This document shows positions 1-11,360 of a stretch of DNA of 64,000 bases, piece after piece. This DNA comes from Begonia masoniana (lineage: Eukaryota; Streptophyta; Magnoliopsida; Cucurbitales; Begoniaceae). Position 1 is the stretch's first letter; every line of letters begins with the position of its first letter. Below the pieces are notes generated by a model. It had not been told where the DNA came from. It was given only the letters and a program-made list of their open reading frames with translations, and ran no database searches. Both the position numbers and the translations under genes were made by a program. The stretch lies in the NCBI GenBank assembly GCA_022432975.1, contig CM039508.1:18699330-18763329 (forward strand), read 5' to 3'.

Positions 1-660
1 AAGCTTTCATTTCTGTGAATGCGGTTGACGACGGAGATTTGATTTTCGCCTGAAAAGGTTTATTCGTTCTTTGTGCTGTCGGTTTTCTTTCACTCTCAAC
101 GTTTCTGCGTTTGGGCCTGTGATTGTTTTACACACTCTTCTTATGCTGTGGATTGCATCGATTTATTGAGTGTGTTGTGTATTGCGTCCGAAGACAACAT
201 TCTGGTGTTCCAGGTGGTGTCCCAGGAGGCAATATTTCTTTGATCTTCATTGAAGCTCAGTATCGGGAGGAGGCTGCATCTGAACTCGGGAGGAGTTCTA
301 TTTTTAGACAAGGGGAGCTAGTCACTTTGAACGTGGACGAGGAGATCTTGCCATAACAAGGGTTCAGGGAGGAATCAATGACAAGGGGATCTTGTTGTTA
401 TCTAGATCTCGGTAGAGGTCAATCTTAAGTCGAGGGGATCTCGCAAAAACAGTTTCCTTGGTAAAGTTAGCTAGAGGAGGCAACAAAGAGAAGAATGAGT
501 CTTTATTTGTATAAGTCCGATTGTCTTGTAACTTTGTGAACTCAAAGAAATGGTTTTATATCTGGGCGTGGCCCCGCAAATGTAGGCTGGTTGCAGAACT
601 GCGTTAACAATCTCCTGTCTCATTTATTTCCGCATATTTATATTGTTCGTCATTGCATTC
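1..660 (+). repeat. Probable remnant of a Ty1/copia-type LTR or its 3' flank
   Basis: No convincing gene. The stretch around 480-650 resembles the R/U5 end of plant copia LTRs: a late-transcript segment, then GCCCCGCAAATGTAGGC, then a GCAGAACTGCGTTAACA block and a pyrimidine-rich tail ending near TTTATTTCCGC. Many plant copia LTRs have an equivalent order (GGACGTAGGC, CCGAACCTCGTAAAA, TTTATTTCCGC). This is a family-level resemblance, not a match I could compute. The LTR boundary and polarity are not proven because the window begins inside it. Confidence 0.35.
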
Positions 661-665
661 ATTAT

Positions 666-697
666 CGGTGTCACACGTAACACCCTGTGTGACACCG
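666..697. repeat. Perfect inverted repeat, 11-bp arms
   Basis: CGGTGTCACAC and GTGTGACACCG are separated by 10 bases. It lies just after the copia-like sequence. Function unknown; it could be a transposon end or a hairpin in a transcript tail. Confidence 0.6.
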
Positions 698-1378
698 CAT
701 AACTAATCGTAATCTTTCAGGTACAATGGAGGAAGCATATTCGCGATAGTTTTTAACATAATCTTCTTCTCTATAATTAGTAATTACAGACAAAACAAAC
801 AGTTTGAGAAATTATCAAAACTCAGTGATGATATCCATATCAAAGTTTTATGGCGAGGAAGATGACGACCAATTTCCAATTTCAACAACGTCATCAGGGA
901 CTTTATTTGTTCGAAGATTGGAGCTCAAATTCTGACCCGTTTCATATTTGTTGACTTGAGTTTGGGTGCCCATATTTCGAAGACCATGAAGAAGAAGAAA
1001 TTAAGAGTGAAAGAGATAAGGGGAGAGAGTGTCGATGGCTGTTTTTGGAGCAAAGAGAGGGAGATATGGGGCATAGCTTTCTTTTGTGTAGTGGGTTTGA
1101 TGAGAGAGAGAGATAATGGATTTTAACCAAAAATGACAAGATATTCATTGTTAATGTCTACAACTATAAGGTGTCAATTAAAAAAATTCAAAGTTGAGGT
1201 ATCAATTAAAAATATTTCTTACTTCGTAGCCATTTGATAATTATCCTAGTTTTAATAATTAAATTAAAAAAAAATGTAATATATTGATATAACATATAAT
1301 TATTTATGTATGCTCGACTCCTTAGTCTCGGTTCATTAAACCTCGTTTAACTAGTTCGACTTGACTTGTTTCACTCAG
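698..1378. other. Gene-free stretch
   Basis: AT-rich sequence with short homopolymers and no reading frame with recognisable protein features. Near 1310-1378 it holds GCTCGACT/CTCGTTTAACT-type words that also occur just after 21281, consistent with both being flanks of one pre-insertion site into which LTR-D inserted. Confidence 0.4.
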
Positions 1379-1944
1379 TGTGAAACACCCGACAGTTTTG
1401 ACTGTATAAATTATCCTTTGAGTTATGGAATGGGATTAAATTGTCATTAATGTTATAAATATTTTATTAGAATTGTGAGACGTTTTGTGGAGAAAGAGGA
1501 TGTCGAGGAAACCGAACTGACGAACCAAATAACAAATCGATTAGAAACCAAATCGACGGAGTTCATGTTGAATTGAATAATTGCATAAAAACCAAACTAA
1601 TGTGTAACTAAACAAAACCATTAGTTAGAGATGTATGGAGGGGCAGTTTGGGAAAGAATTAAGGTTGGTGGGAGAGAGCCAATAGTTGGATGCCAAATGT
1701 CCAAAACTTGCCGAGAAACCTACCTCTTATCTTCTCCTCTACGTAAATCTCCATATTCTTCCTTTCCTCTCTATTTCTCTCTTCCAGGCGACCAACGGCG
1801 ATTTTAACCTCAACCTTTTCCTGTTTTCTCTATTTTTCTCCACAAAGGTGATCTTCTAAGCTAGTTAGTAAGTATGGACAAGTTGAACGTTAGTTTTTTT
1901 TTTTGAAGTTTAGGGTTAATATCCAAAATTACACACAAATACAG

Positions 1945-1997
1945 GTTTGTGAATCACCAAGGACTTACGTGCGAAACTTTCAACTCTACAGTAACAG
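1945..1997 (+). other. Putative leader mini-exon of LTR-D (53 nt)
   Basis: The segment follows an acceptor-like ACACAAATACAG and ends ACAG before GGTA. The rest of the donor (AGT) now lies after element E1, which inserted exactly in the donor; the uninterrupted site would read CAG/GTAAGT. Position and length match the 45-57 nt mini-exons of the other LTRs here. Predicted from sequence only. Confidence 0.5.
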
Positions 1998-2355
1998 GTA
2001 TGTAACACCTTGGTTTTTCGGGTTTCTGCTCCAAGGGTATTTTCGTAAATAAGTAAATTAGGTCCGTTTTGTGAGCGGGAGGTTTTATTAGGACCCTAGG
2101 AATTTATAGAGATTTTTAGAAGAATAAGTAAATTTTTAGAAATCCAATCGATAGTGTAACGCCGAGTTTCGGTTTTCCGCCTATAGTGTTTTAAGTCGTA
2201 AAAATAGTAAATTAAGTCCGTTTTACGAACGGAGAGTTTCGTTAGAACCCTAGAAATAAGTTGGAATATTTGGCGGATTAAGGAAGTTTCGGAGAATTTA
2301 AAGTGATGGGCGAAATAACAAAACGACACGGAAATGAGTAAGGGGCAAACTTGTA

Positions 2356-2364
2356 AATATAAAG
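2356..2364 (+). promoter_or_regulatory. TATA-like box of the E1 LTR
   Basis: AATATAAAG lies about 35 bases before a CTCTCTTTCTC pyrimidine start region and a 28-C tract (2401-2428). The 3' LTR has the same arrangement with a shorter C-tract. Transcription start is inferred, not shown. Confidence 0.45.
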
Positions 2365-2400
2365 TCAAGTTTTATTATTAAACAAAAACTCTCTCTTTCT

Positions 2401-2428
2401 CCCCCCCCCCCCCCCCCCCCCCCCCCCC
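2401..2428 (+). repeat. Poly-C tract in the E1 LTR leader
   Basis: 28 consecutive C in the 5' LTR; the matching tract at about 8423-8438 in the 3' LTR is shorter. Length difference is expected from slippage. On the transcript it would sit near the 5' end. Confidence 0.9.
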
Positions 2429-2997
2429 ACTCACGATTTCCTTTCTTCACCAGAGAGCAAGTCTCTCTCATTTTGGGTGATTCCCCTCCACGGCGATTTC
2501 TTCTTGGCCGATTGTTCGTCTCTTCAAGCGATCGTTTCTCTTCGATTTTATTTCCCCTATCAACACTCTAGGTAAGCACTACGCTTTGGACTCATTTAGT
2601 TGTTGTTTACGGGTTGATTCTGATTTAGGGTTTTGTTAGAAATCTCCGATTTTGGTTAGAAATCGTTAGGATGTTTAAATTAGTTCCCTTTGACGATCTA
2701 TTTACGACTATTGACGATAGTTATGTGAGATTGTGGTTATTGACGGATTTAGGTTAGATTTTTGGTTGTTGAAGGTTGTAAAATCTCCATTAATGGAGTT
2801 TGGTATTTTGTGAGCGCCACGTGCTCGATGAAATGCCTAAATGGAGAAAATAGAAGTTTTAGGAGAAATTACTTTGGCTAGAGACTTAGTTTAAGTTTAG
2901 AATTCGTTTATTTAGGATCGGTTTTAATGCCCTTAATTGTGAAATGCTTTAGGTGGAGACGACTTTTGGACGGTGCTCGGCTAGCTACGGACGTCAG

Positions 2998-3560
2998 GTA
3001 AGTGGGTGCTAGGTTTCCGGCCCTTAAGGCCCTACATCATGTCAACGTTTGGCTTTTGTATTTTAATGACGATTTTCTGATTGCAGGGTTTACTGAGTCG
3101 GGTAGCCTAGGATGTTAGTTATTAGTTGTTTGTGAAGTTCGTTAAGAATAATGTATGTCCATGTACATTGTGAATTATTTGATGATATGTTTTGATGATA
3201 TGTTATACGTAGATTCCTCATGCATCATGTTTTCTCAAATGTCATATGAAACGTTTCATGCATGATGTATGTAAAAGAAAAAGTAATGATTAAGTGTGGG
3301 TGGGACTGTATGGCCATAACAACAAAACCAATGTCACTTCCACGCGATGGACTATGAATACGGCTGAAAGGACTATGTACACGCACTTGGCCTACACTCT
3401 CTGACAAGATCCCCACCTTAATCCATGTTAACGAAAATGAAAAAGAATAAGAACAAGTAAATGAACATGTTTTATGAAAAGTCATGCATTCATGCTTACG
3501 TCATCTATAGTGCATTCCCTTACTAAGCATTAGGCTTAATGTTTATGTTGTATGATGTAT
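2998..3560 (+). other. Intron-like segment 2 of the E1 5' LTR with pairing ends
   Basis: Donor: GTCAG/GTAAGT at 2997/2998. The GGCCCTTAAGGCC hairpin is followed by arm CCTACATCATG (3031-3041). The 3' hairpin TAAGC-ATTAG-GCTTA is at 3524-3538. The 3' arm TATGATGTA at 3551-3559 is reverse-complementary to the first arm with one G-U pair. The acceptor AG is mutated to AT in this copy (base 3560), whereas the 3' LTR copy keeps TAG at 9567-9569. Splicing of this copy would therefore be expected to fail or shift. Confidence 0.5.
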
Positions 3561-4140
3561 GTGACAGGTGTGAAGGTGAGAGTTCTCTCGATGGCAAGGA
3601 ATAGGTGGTCGACGGATGGTGCTCGTGGCGACGGGGTGTGTTTTGGCAAGATTCGATGACCGTAGGTGTACTCCGAGTAATTTTGGGTAATTGATGTGAA
3701 CTTGTTTTGATGTTAAAAATGTGAGGGATTTAGGATTTGTGGAGAAACTTTATTATTTAGGAAATCGTATAGTGGATGTAGGTTTGAAGTAGGGCTATTT
3801 TGAAGGATTTGTTAATGTATGTCTTTGGAGATGTTTTAGTAAATTTCGTGGTTATGTTCGGTGTTTGTTTTAGAGATGTTTTTAAGGAAATTTTATTTAT
3901 AATGTTGATGTTGTCTTGAGAATTTGGTTGGGATTTGTTTGATGATTTTTAGGTGATTTAAACTGTATGGATTCGCACGGTTTTAGAGCGATCCATGCAG
4001 TTAGTTTTCTTGAAGTTTGGAAGTGTATAGACCAAGTTAGAGTTGTTATGAAAATGAAAGAAAAGTGGTGAAGTTTTAAGTGGTTTTGCAGGAAATTGAA
4101 AGGAGAAGGAAGAAAGAAAGAAGAAGGAGGAGGGAGTTGT

Positions 4141-4320
4141 GCTCTCTGGAGAAATTCCAGAGAGCATGGCGATTGATCGCCTCTGGGAGATGATCAATCG
4201 CCTCTCCCTGGCGATTGTTGGTCGCCGCTCTCTGGAGAAATCCAGAGAGGGTGGCGACTGATCGCCACAGGCAATTTTGTAACAGGCGACTGGTCGCCTG
4301 TTACAAATCGCCGTGGCATG
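4141..4320 (+). repeat. Hairpin and GATCGCC palindrome cluster (E1 5' LTR)
   Basis: GCTCTCTGG-loop-CCAGAGAGC (4141-4165) is a perfect 9-bp stem. It is followed by repeated GGCGATTGATCGCC-type palindromes, a second CTCTCTGG/CCAGAGAG hairpin near 4228-4249 and GTAACAGGCGACTGGTCGCCTGTTAC. The 3' LTR copy (10148-10367) contains extra palindromes, so the cluster changes by gain and loss of units. Related clusters occur in LTR-D (19967-20004) and in the minus-strand LTR at 54619-57248. Confidence 0.8.
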
Positions 4321-4539
4321 ATGTATTTTATTTGTTTTATATTAATTAGTTAATAGTTTAATTGATTTAACTGTTTTAAATTTTAATTGTTTTAGTATTT
4401 GCTTTAAACGATTTACTAAACGAATTTCGATTTCAATTCCGCTATCGATTTCAATTGGGATTTAGTCTTAAGTACAGTTAGAGTTAAAAGTTAAAAAAAA
4501 AAAAAATACTAAGGGTACGGGTAAGGGTCGTGACAATTA

Positions 4540-4550
4540 TGGTATCAGAG
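4540..4550 (+). other. E1 primer-binding site (initiator Met tRNA type)
   Basis: TGGTATCAGAG starts 4 bases after the 5' LTR. It is the DNA form of the site complementary to the 3' end of plant initiator methionine tRNA, the usual primer for reverse transcription of gypsy and copia elements. Confidence 0.85.
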
Positions 4551-4625
4551 AGACGGAGTTTTAAAAGCGACTTCTGTGAAGTGTCTGCCAAAAACATACC
4601 GCCGCACGAGGACTCTCCATCGACT

Positions 4626-4695
4626 GTAAGTATTTAAGCTCAAGTTTGATTCATAGATGTTTATATGTTTTGTCTTGTGTTTGTATTGTGTCTAG
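4626..4695 (+). other. Possible 70-nt mini-intron between primer site and gag of E1
   Basis: CGACT/GTAAGT opens it and GTGTCTAG/GAAC closes it, 9 bases before the gag ATG. The same arrangement with 60-70 nt spacing occurs in E2 (14256-14321), E4 (27187-27246) and the last element (63855-63914). Short for a plant intron, so unproven. Confidence 0.4.
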
Positions 4696-4704
4696 GAACA
4701 AGAA

Positions 4705-5319
4705 ATGCCGAGAGCACCTAGGCAACTCCGAGTGGATCCCATTAGCCAGCTTACAGATATGGTGCGAATTGTTGAGATAGAGGAGAAACAGCTACCAGTT
4801 AAGGGCACAAAAAGGGTTGGTGAGGATTTAATTAGTGTGGTAGATGAGAAACGTGCATGAAGGCTTGTGCAGTTCCCTCAATGCCAAACGTGTAAGAAGT
4901 GCCACGGTGGGGTGTGCAAGGCAGGTTCTAGCCGATGCTTTGCGTGTAACGAATTGGGTCATCTCTCTAGGAACTGTCCAATGAGGTTTTTCCGAGAGGT
5001 GCAACCGTAACAAAAACAGGATTGGCAATTACAACGACGGGGCGCTACGAGGCCCAACGATGCACCGTTTATACAGGACAGAAGTAAATGGCCACAAGGG
5101 GCTCAACAAGCTCCTCGATACCCTATATGTCTGAAGAATCACTTCGGGGAGTGCAGGTTGCATTCCGGTCGATGTTTTCGGTGCGACAAGGTGGCGCACA
5201 AGGCCAGAGATTGTCTAGGACCGAATAAGATACCGCCGTGTTGTCCTTTGAGGATGTCTACCTTGATCGAAGAAGAGGGAATCGCTCAACCATCGGTTAT
5301 TCCAGGTATATTCATATAG
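4705..5319 (+). pseudogene. Degenerate gag of E1 with two zinc knuckles
   Basis: ATG at 4705 begins an N-terminus like that of the E2 and E4 gag proteins, but stops and frame changes interrupt it and most of the capsid is gone. Two CCHC zinc knuckles survive: one with C-F-A-C...H...C around 4930-4980 and one with C-F-R-C...H...C around 5165-5220, both with CX2CX4HX4C spacing. Zinc knuckles of Gag bind element RNA for packaging. Reading ends at a TAG (5317-5319) exactly where a protease domain starts in E4 (compare QPSVIPGIFI here with [11 protein letters not shown] there). E2 has the same stop at the same point, so it predates both copies. Confidence 0.75.
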
Positions 5320-8005
5320 TGACGATTAATAAGATAAGGAGCGTTAGAGTAGAAGTGTAATTAGAGTAGGGGTTTAAAACGTAACTTTCGTATATTGGAT
5401 AGAAGGAGGATAGTGAATGGAGAAAGTTACGCATTGAGATGAATAACCTGGGATAGTTGTGCGAGTATGTACATACTTAGAATTTATTACCATTGGAGGG
5501 ATACGACTTAAGAGATATAACGGTTGAATAGACATAAACTGGACTTTAGTTGACGAACCTCCTAAGTATTTAAATGAAGGTAGTAACCAAAAGTCTAGCT
5601 TAGGTGAATTGTCGAATAAGGAGCATTTGACTTAGTAAATATCAGTAAAGAGAATAAGGATATTGAGGCGAAGTTGGTAGATTGACAAACTTAGAGACGT
5701 TAGAAAATAGGGAATCTTATGTAAGGTGGTACTCAAGTTGCAAGAATTAGACGTTTGCTAGGAGATATGTACCACTTTAGAAGGTTAGTCGATAAAGGGG
5801 GATTTGTTTCTCTTTTTGATGTGTGAGGTTTATAACCAACGCGATAGGGGAGAAAACTTAGTTAAGCTAAGAGCGATCTGTAAGTAATAGACGCGTCAAG
5901 TCATGAGTGCGTGTTATTCGGAAAGTATGGAGCAAGTAGATGAGAGTTAGAGTCAATTTAGGGATTCAAATGTGTCAGTTAATTTGAGAGGCATTTAACA
6001 CTCTAAAGCAAAGGTCATGATTTGAGGTATAGTGCAATGTTAGGCGGAATAGTGGTTCGACAGAGTGAGTACCAATTAGGGAAGGTAACGAGTAGTTGAT
6101 TTCGAACTTTTGGTTTAAAAAGATAAGAGATAAGTAGTAAGTCCAAAGTTGATACAGTTCGAGTTAAACACCGTAACCGAGATTTGCCCCCAAGAAGGAA
6201 GTAGGAACTTTAGTGTTCAAAGGACCCGAGAGGTAGATCGTAATGAAGAGTTTAGGTGGTGGCCAATTAAGTGGAACTCGAAGTGCGTATGAGTGATCGA
6301 ACGATGGAGCGTGAAACTAGAAATGTTTAGAACTTTGGGGATGTAGAAATAGTCATTACTCAATTGATGGTTAAAGCCATAGATCAGTCAAATTTAGCGC
6401 CTAGGTAGTAATTGAGGAAATCGGGAGAAAGAGATCAAATCGGGTGAGTTAGAAAGCTTGGTCTATAAGGGATTAAGAGAAGGCCGATTCATGTGAGAAT
6501 TTAAGGAGGTGAATTCGATCACTTTGTTATTTGCCTGGAGACTTGAGAATTGATAGGGCTTGTGGTATGAGCCATGGCATGCTTCGTTCCATTAAAGGTA
6601 ATGGATACTTCTAGGTTTTGGGAAAAACAGAAGGATAAGATTTAAGAATTTTAGAAGATTTAGATTAAGGTTATAGGTTTACCTACAACAAGTTTGCTAA
6701 CAAGAAAATTGTTAGTCAAATTATTGTGAAGAAACCAAGGAGGATATTTAGAACCTGACTAGAAGAAATGACAAAATAGTAGACTAGTTCGTAACTTTCG
6801 AGGAAGTCTTAGTGTGATATTAAAAGTAAATGTAGGACATGTTTAAGTAAATAAAGGGTTTAGATTTGAAATTAAGATCGAATGTTAGTGTTGTGCGGAT
6901 TGATGGATTAATGAGTTACCGGACGAGGAGGACAAGAAATTGCACAAATAATGTTCAAGTCCATCGAGATAAGATTAAATTAGGAAATTTCGAAGGCTCG
7001 ACCCGTATGTAGTGAAGTCGAAGCCAATGATTTGGTAAATAGTTAAGGTTAAGATAGATAAACTTAAGTGTGTGAAGAAGATCCCAACTTGAGGAAATAG
7101 AGACTACGTGGTGTAAGATAAAAGGACGGTTAGGTAGACTTTTGAGCTTTGGATTATATCATGCGGGTAAGTGAGAAGATTAACTAGATCAAATGGAAGA
7201 TTGATATAAGGGTCAAGTAGTGAAGGTTATGAAATTTGGAGCATATTGGATGAAGGGAAGAGAGGTTTGCACGAAGACTGTGCAAGTGAGTTTAGAAGTG
7301 AAATTAGAACAAGAGGTATTGGGGATGTGGCGACTCGTAAGTTACGCCGATTTGTTTGTTCACCCATTAAGGTGTTGGGTGAATAATTTAAAGAATTAGT
7401 TTAGACTTAAGAATTTGTTTGTGATTGATAAAGACCGAGATAAAACTGGGCAAAACAAGCGTAGTGGACGTAATTATAGAAACTTCAAGGATATCGTGAA
7501 AGCGTCCAGGGGTAGATTTAAGCGTTTAAAGCCCTGTGTATAAGAATAGCACTAGAGTGACTAAGAAAGTGTAGTGATTGCCCAAGGTACGTAATTATAG
7601 GAGATGAGAGTGCTAAATAGGAAACGAGATAGTGGTGTAAAGAGAGTTTGAATTGGAGGGTTGAATGAGAAATCTACGTATCAGGTCCTTAGTGTCATAT
7701 AATTGAAGAAGCTTTGAGGAGTTAGAAACCGAATGAACTTAGCTCGAGGTTAAGTTAGAGGAAATTTGAGGTTCTAAGTGACAAAGGATTTAGTCGAAGT
7801 CGATGAGTGAATGAGCGATTGAATTACGAAGTGCGTAGTTAGAAGGATTTAGAGCTTTAGAGATAAAGGAAGCTATCAAGACCCAAATGGTGAGTAAGAC
7901 CATAAGGGTTTCAAGGATTAGTATTACGAGCATCGTACTTAGATAATGTGAGGGTGAGTAATTAGAAGTTGACCAAACAGCAATTTTGGGGACAAAATTC
8001 CAATT
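5320..8005 (+). other. Non-coding interior of E1
   Basis: About 2.7 kb, purine-rich, with frequent stops in all frames and no frame showing reverse transcriptase, RNase H or integrase motifs. Long blocks remain alignable to 14803-16914 of E2 (for example around 5330-5650, 6020-6480 and 7320-7540), with deletions in E2. This may be an ancient pol decayed beyond recognition, or non-coding cargo kept for RNA length, structure or packaging. Confidence 0.7.
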
Positions 8006-8018
8006 AAGGAGGGAAGGA
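8006..8018 (+). other. E1 polypurine tract
   Basis: AAGGAGGGAAGGA immediately precedes the TGTAATACCC start of the 3' LTR, the position required for plus-strand priming. It follows GGGGACAAAATTCC, which corresponds to the pol-end/PPT region of E4 (GAGGACAAAATTC at 33853). Confidence 0.85.
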
Positions 8019-10581
8019 TGTAATACCCGGGTTTTTCGGGTTTCCGCTCCAAGGGTATTTTCGTAAATAAGTAAATTAGGTCCGTTTTGTGAGCGAGAGG
8101 TTTTATTAGGACCCTAGGAATTTATAGGGATTTTTAGAAGAATAATTAAATTTTTAGAAATCCAATCGATAGTGTACCGCCAAGTTTCGATTTTCCGCCT
8201 ATAGTGTTTTAAGTCGTAAAAATAGTAAATTAAGTCCGTTTTATGAACGGAGAGTTTCGTTAGAACCCTAGAAATAAGTTGGAATATTTGGCGGAATAAA
8301 GAAGTTTCAGAGAATTTAAAGTGATGGGCGAAATAACAAAACGAGCACGGAAATGAGTGAGGGGCAAACTTGTAAATATAAAGTCAAGTTTTATTATTAA
8401 ACAAAAAACTCTCTCTTTCTCTCCCCCCCCCCCCCCCACTCACGATTTCCTTTCTTCTCTAGAGAGCAAGTCTCTCTCATTTTGGGTGATTCCCCTCCAC
8501 GGCAATTTCTTCTTGGCCGATTGTTCGTCTCTTCAGGCGATCGTTTCTCTTCGATTTTCTTTCCCCTATCAACACTCTAGGTAAGCACTACGCTTTGGAC
8601 TCATTTAGTTGTGGTTTACGGGTTGATTCTGATTTAGGGTTTTGTTAGAAATCTCCGATTTTGGTTAGAAATCGTTAGGATGTTTAAATTAGATCCCTTT
8701 GACGATCTATTTACGACTATTGACGATAGTTATGTGAGATTGTGGTTATTGACGAATTTAGGTTAGATTTTTGATTGTTGAAGGTTGTAAAATCTCCATT
8801 AATGGAGTTTGGTATTTTGTGAGCGCCACGTGCTCGATGAAATGCCTAAATGGAGAAAATAGAAGTTTTAGGAGAAATTACTTTGGCTAGAGACTTAGTT
8901 TAAGTTTAGAATTCGTTTATTTAGGATCGGTTTTAATGCCCTTAATTGTGAAATGCTTTAGGTGGAGACGACTTTTGGACGGTGCTCGGCTAGCTACGGA
9001 CGTCAGGTAAATGGGTGCTAGGTTTCCGGCCCTTAAGGCCCTAAATCGTGTCAACGTTAGGCTTTTGTATTTTAATGATGATTTTCTGATTGTGGGGTTT
9101 ACTGAGTCGGGTAGCCTAGGATGTTAGTTATTAGTTATTTGTGAAGTTCATTAAGAATAATGTATGTCCATGTACATTGTGAATTGTTTGATGATATGTT
9201 TTGATGATATGTTATACGTAGATTTCTCATGCATCATGTTTTCTCAAATGTCATATGAAACGTTTCATGCATGATGTATGTAAAAGAAAAAGTAATGATT
9301 AAGTGTGGGTGGGACTATATGGCCATAACAACAAAACCAATGTCACTTCCACACGATGGACTATGAATACGGCCGAAAGGACTATGTACACGCACTTGGC
9401 CTACACTCTCTCACAAGATCCCCACCTTAATCCATGTTAACGAAAATGAAAAAGAATAAGAACAACTAAATGAACATGTTTTATGAAAAGTCATGCATTC
9501 ATGCTTACGTCATCTATAGTGCATTCCATTGCTAAGCATTAAGCTTAATGTTTATGTTGTATGATGTAGGTGACAGGTGTGAAGGTGAGAGTTCTCTCGA
9601 TGGCAAGGAATAGGTGGTCGACGGATGGTGCTCGTGACGACAGGGTGTGTTTTGGCAAGATTCGATGACCGTAGGTGTACTCCGAGTAATTTTGGGTAAT
9701 TGATGTGAACTTGTTTTGATGTTAAAAATGTGAGGGATTTAGGATTTGTGAAGAAACTTTATTATTTAGGAAATCGTATAGTGGATGTAGGTTTGAAGTA
9801 GTGCTATTTTGAAGGATTTGTTAATGTATGTCTTTGGTGATGTTTTAGTAAATTTCGTGGTTATGTTCGGTGTTTGTTTTAGAGATGTTTTTAAGGAAAT
9901 TTCATTTATAATGTTGATGTTGTCTTGAGAATTTGGTTGGGATTTGTTTGATGATTTTTAGGTGATTTAAACTGTATGGATTCGCACGGTTTTAGAGCGA
10001 TCCATGCAGTTAGTTTTCTTGAAGTTTGGAAGTGTATAGACCAAGTTAGAGTTGTTATGAAAATGAAAGAAAAGTGGTGAAGTTTTAAGTGGTTTTGCAG
10101 GAAATTGAAAGGAGAAGGAAGAAAGAAAGAAGAAGGAGGAGGGAGCTGTGCTCTTTGGAGAAATTCCAGAGAGCATGGCGAATCGCCTCTCCCTGGCGAT
10201 TGTTGGTCGCCGCTCTCTGGAGAAATCCAGAGAGGGTGGCGATTGATCGCCACAAATTTTGGCGATCAGTCGCCACAGGCGATTTTGCAACAGGCGACTG
10301 GTCGCCTGTTGCAAATCGCCGAGGGCGATCAGTCGCCACCTTTACTGGCGACTGATCGCCGTGGCATGATGTATTTTATTTGTTTTATATTAATTAGTTA
10401 ATAGTTTAATTGATTTAATTGTTTTAAGTTTTAATTGTTTTAGTATTTGCTTTAAACGATTTACTAAACAAATTTCGATTTCAATTTCGCTTTCGATTTC
10501 AATTGGGATTTAGTCTTAAGTACAGTTAGAGTTAAAAGTTTTAAAAAAAAAATACTAAGGGTACGGGTAAGGGTCGTGACA
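8019..10581 (+). repeat. E1 3' LTR
   Basis: Starts TGTAATACCCGGG and ends GGGTCGTGACA. Co-linear with the 5' LTR. The second intron-like segment here has an intact acceptor (GATGTAG at 9563-9569), but its 5' pairing arm is changed to CTAAATCGTG (about 9041-9050). The palindrome cluster is longer than in the 5' LTR, including a 26-bp palindrome with arms GCAACAGGCGACT/GGTCGCCTGTTGC. Confidence 0.9.
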
Positions 10582-10586
10582 TGGTA

Positions 10587-11360
10587 AGTTCATGCGTAGG
10601 TTTGGCCTTTAAGACCCTACATCACGGAAATACTAGGTTTTTCATTTTTGTCGGGTTGTTGTTGGGTAGATAAGTCATAGGTTATGTTCTGAGTTATATG
10701 TGTTTTGCTTTACGTCTGCTGTGTTATTTTTGTCGCCTGCTTGTATTAAGTTTAAGTACTGAAAATGCTCATGCATACACGTTTTTCCCCAAAAGTTATG
10801 CAAATGTTTTCTGCACACGGTTTGAAGTTAAAAAAGATAAAACCTGTAATGTAATGTTTGGTTAAGTGTGGGACGGAGACTGGCCCCCTGCTCTTATTGT
10901 TGTAATGTGCCTGAAAGTGCACCCTCTGCTGCGCCAGTTCCCCTATAAGCTCCACTTATACCCACTGACAGATAAAAGTAATGTACTGCAATGTCACTGT
11001 ATTTCGAAAGTTCATGCATAGCATATGCATCACTTCATTTTAACATGTTCTTACTGAGCTTTAGGCTCATAGTTGAACTCCCTGATGCAGGTACGGACCT
11101 CGTGGATGAGGATTTTGTGCCTCAGGCTGACGAATAGGTGGTTGGTGGCATGAGCTTTTGGGGGTAATTGCGGCAGCCAGACACAATTCTGACCCGAGAG
11201 AGTGAAGTTTAAAAGTAAAGGTTGTGTGTGTAGACTTTGTGTTTAAGTTTTTAAAAGTCCTGTTGGTGAATTCTTGAAGTGTATGTCAAGTTCTATACAA
11301 CTTCTGAAATTTTAAAACGGTGTATAGACTATGTGTAAATGTTTTGAAAACCTCTGTATT
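10587..11360 (+). repeat. LTR-D middle segment
   Basis: This is the continuation of LTR-D after E1. It carries the donor-side hairpin and arm (GGCCTTTAAGACC then CCTACATCA at 10616-10624), a TTAAGTGTGGG...CTCCACTTA stem, the hairpin TGAGC-TTTAG-GCTCA (11055-11069), and the acceptor TGATGCAG/GTACGG ending at 11090. The arm pairs with TGATGCAGG (11083-11091) with one mismatch. The segment ends at GTATT (11356-11360), the left target duplication of E2. Confidence 0.7.

Larger units (their letters stand above)
2001..4535 (+). repeat. E1 5' LTR
   Basis: Starts TGTAACACCTTGG and ends GGGTCGTGACA. It contains in order a TATA-like box, a C-tract, a leader, a first intron-like segment 2572-2952, a 45-nt mini-exon 2953-2997, a second intron-like segment from 2998, and near its 3' end a hairpin plus GATCGCC palindrome cluster. 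Differences from the 3' LTR are scattered substitutions, a C-tract length change and a missing block in the palindrome cluster. Confidence 0.9.
2001..10581 (+). mobile_element. E1: complete non-autonomous gypsy-type LTR element
   Basis: Two LTRs (2001-4535 and 8019-10581), a primer site, a broken gag and a purine-rich tract before the 3' LTR define one element of about 8.6 kb. It begins TGTAACACC and ends CGTGACA. The flanks are AGGTA (1996-2000) and TGGTA (10582-10586), a 5-bp target duplication with one change. Joining the flanks restores the CAGGTAAGT donor of LTR-D. No protease, reverse transcriptase or integrase is recognisable, so it would depend on proteins from an autonomous relative. 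It matches the published plant classes called LARD or TR-GAG (long LTRs, gag at most, non-coding interior). Confidence 0.88.

Noticed and set aside
4540..4560. tRNA gene suggested by TGGTATCAGAG
   Set aside because: Only the primer-binding match to the tRNA 3' end is present, with no cloverleaf.
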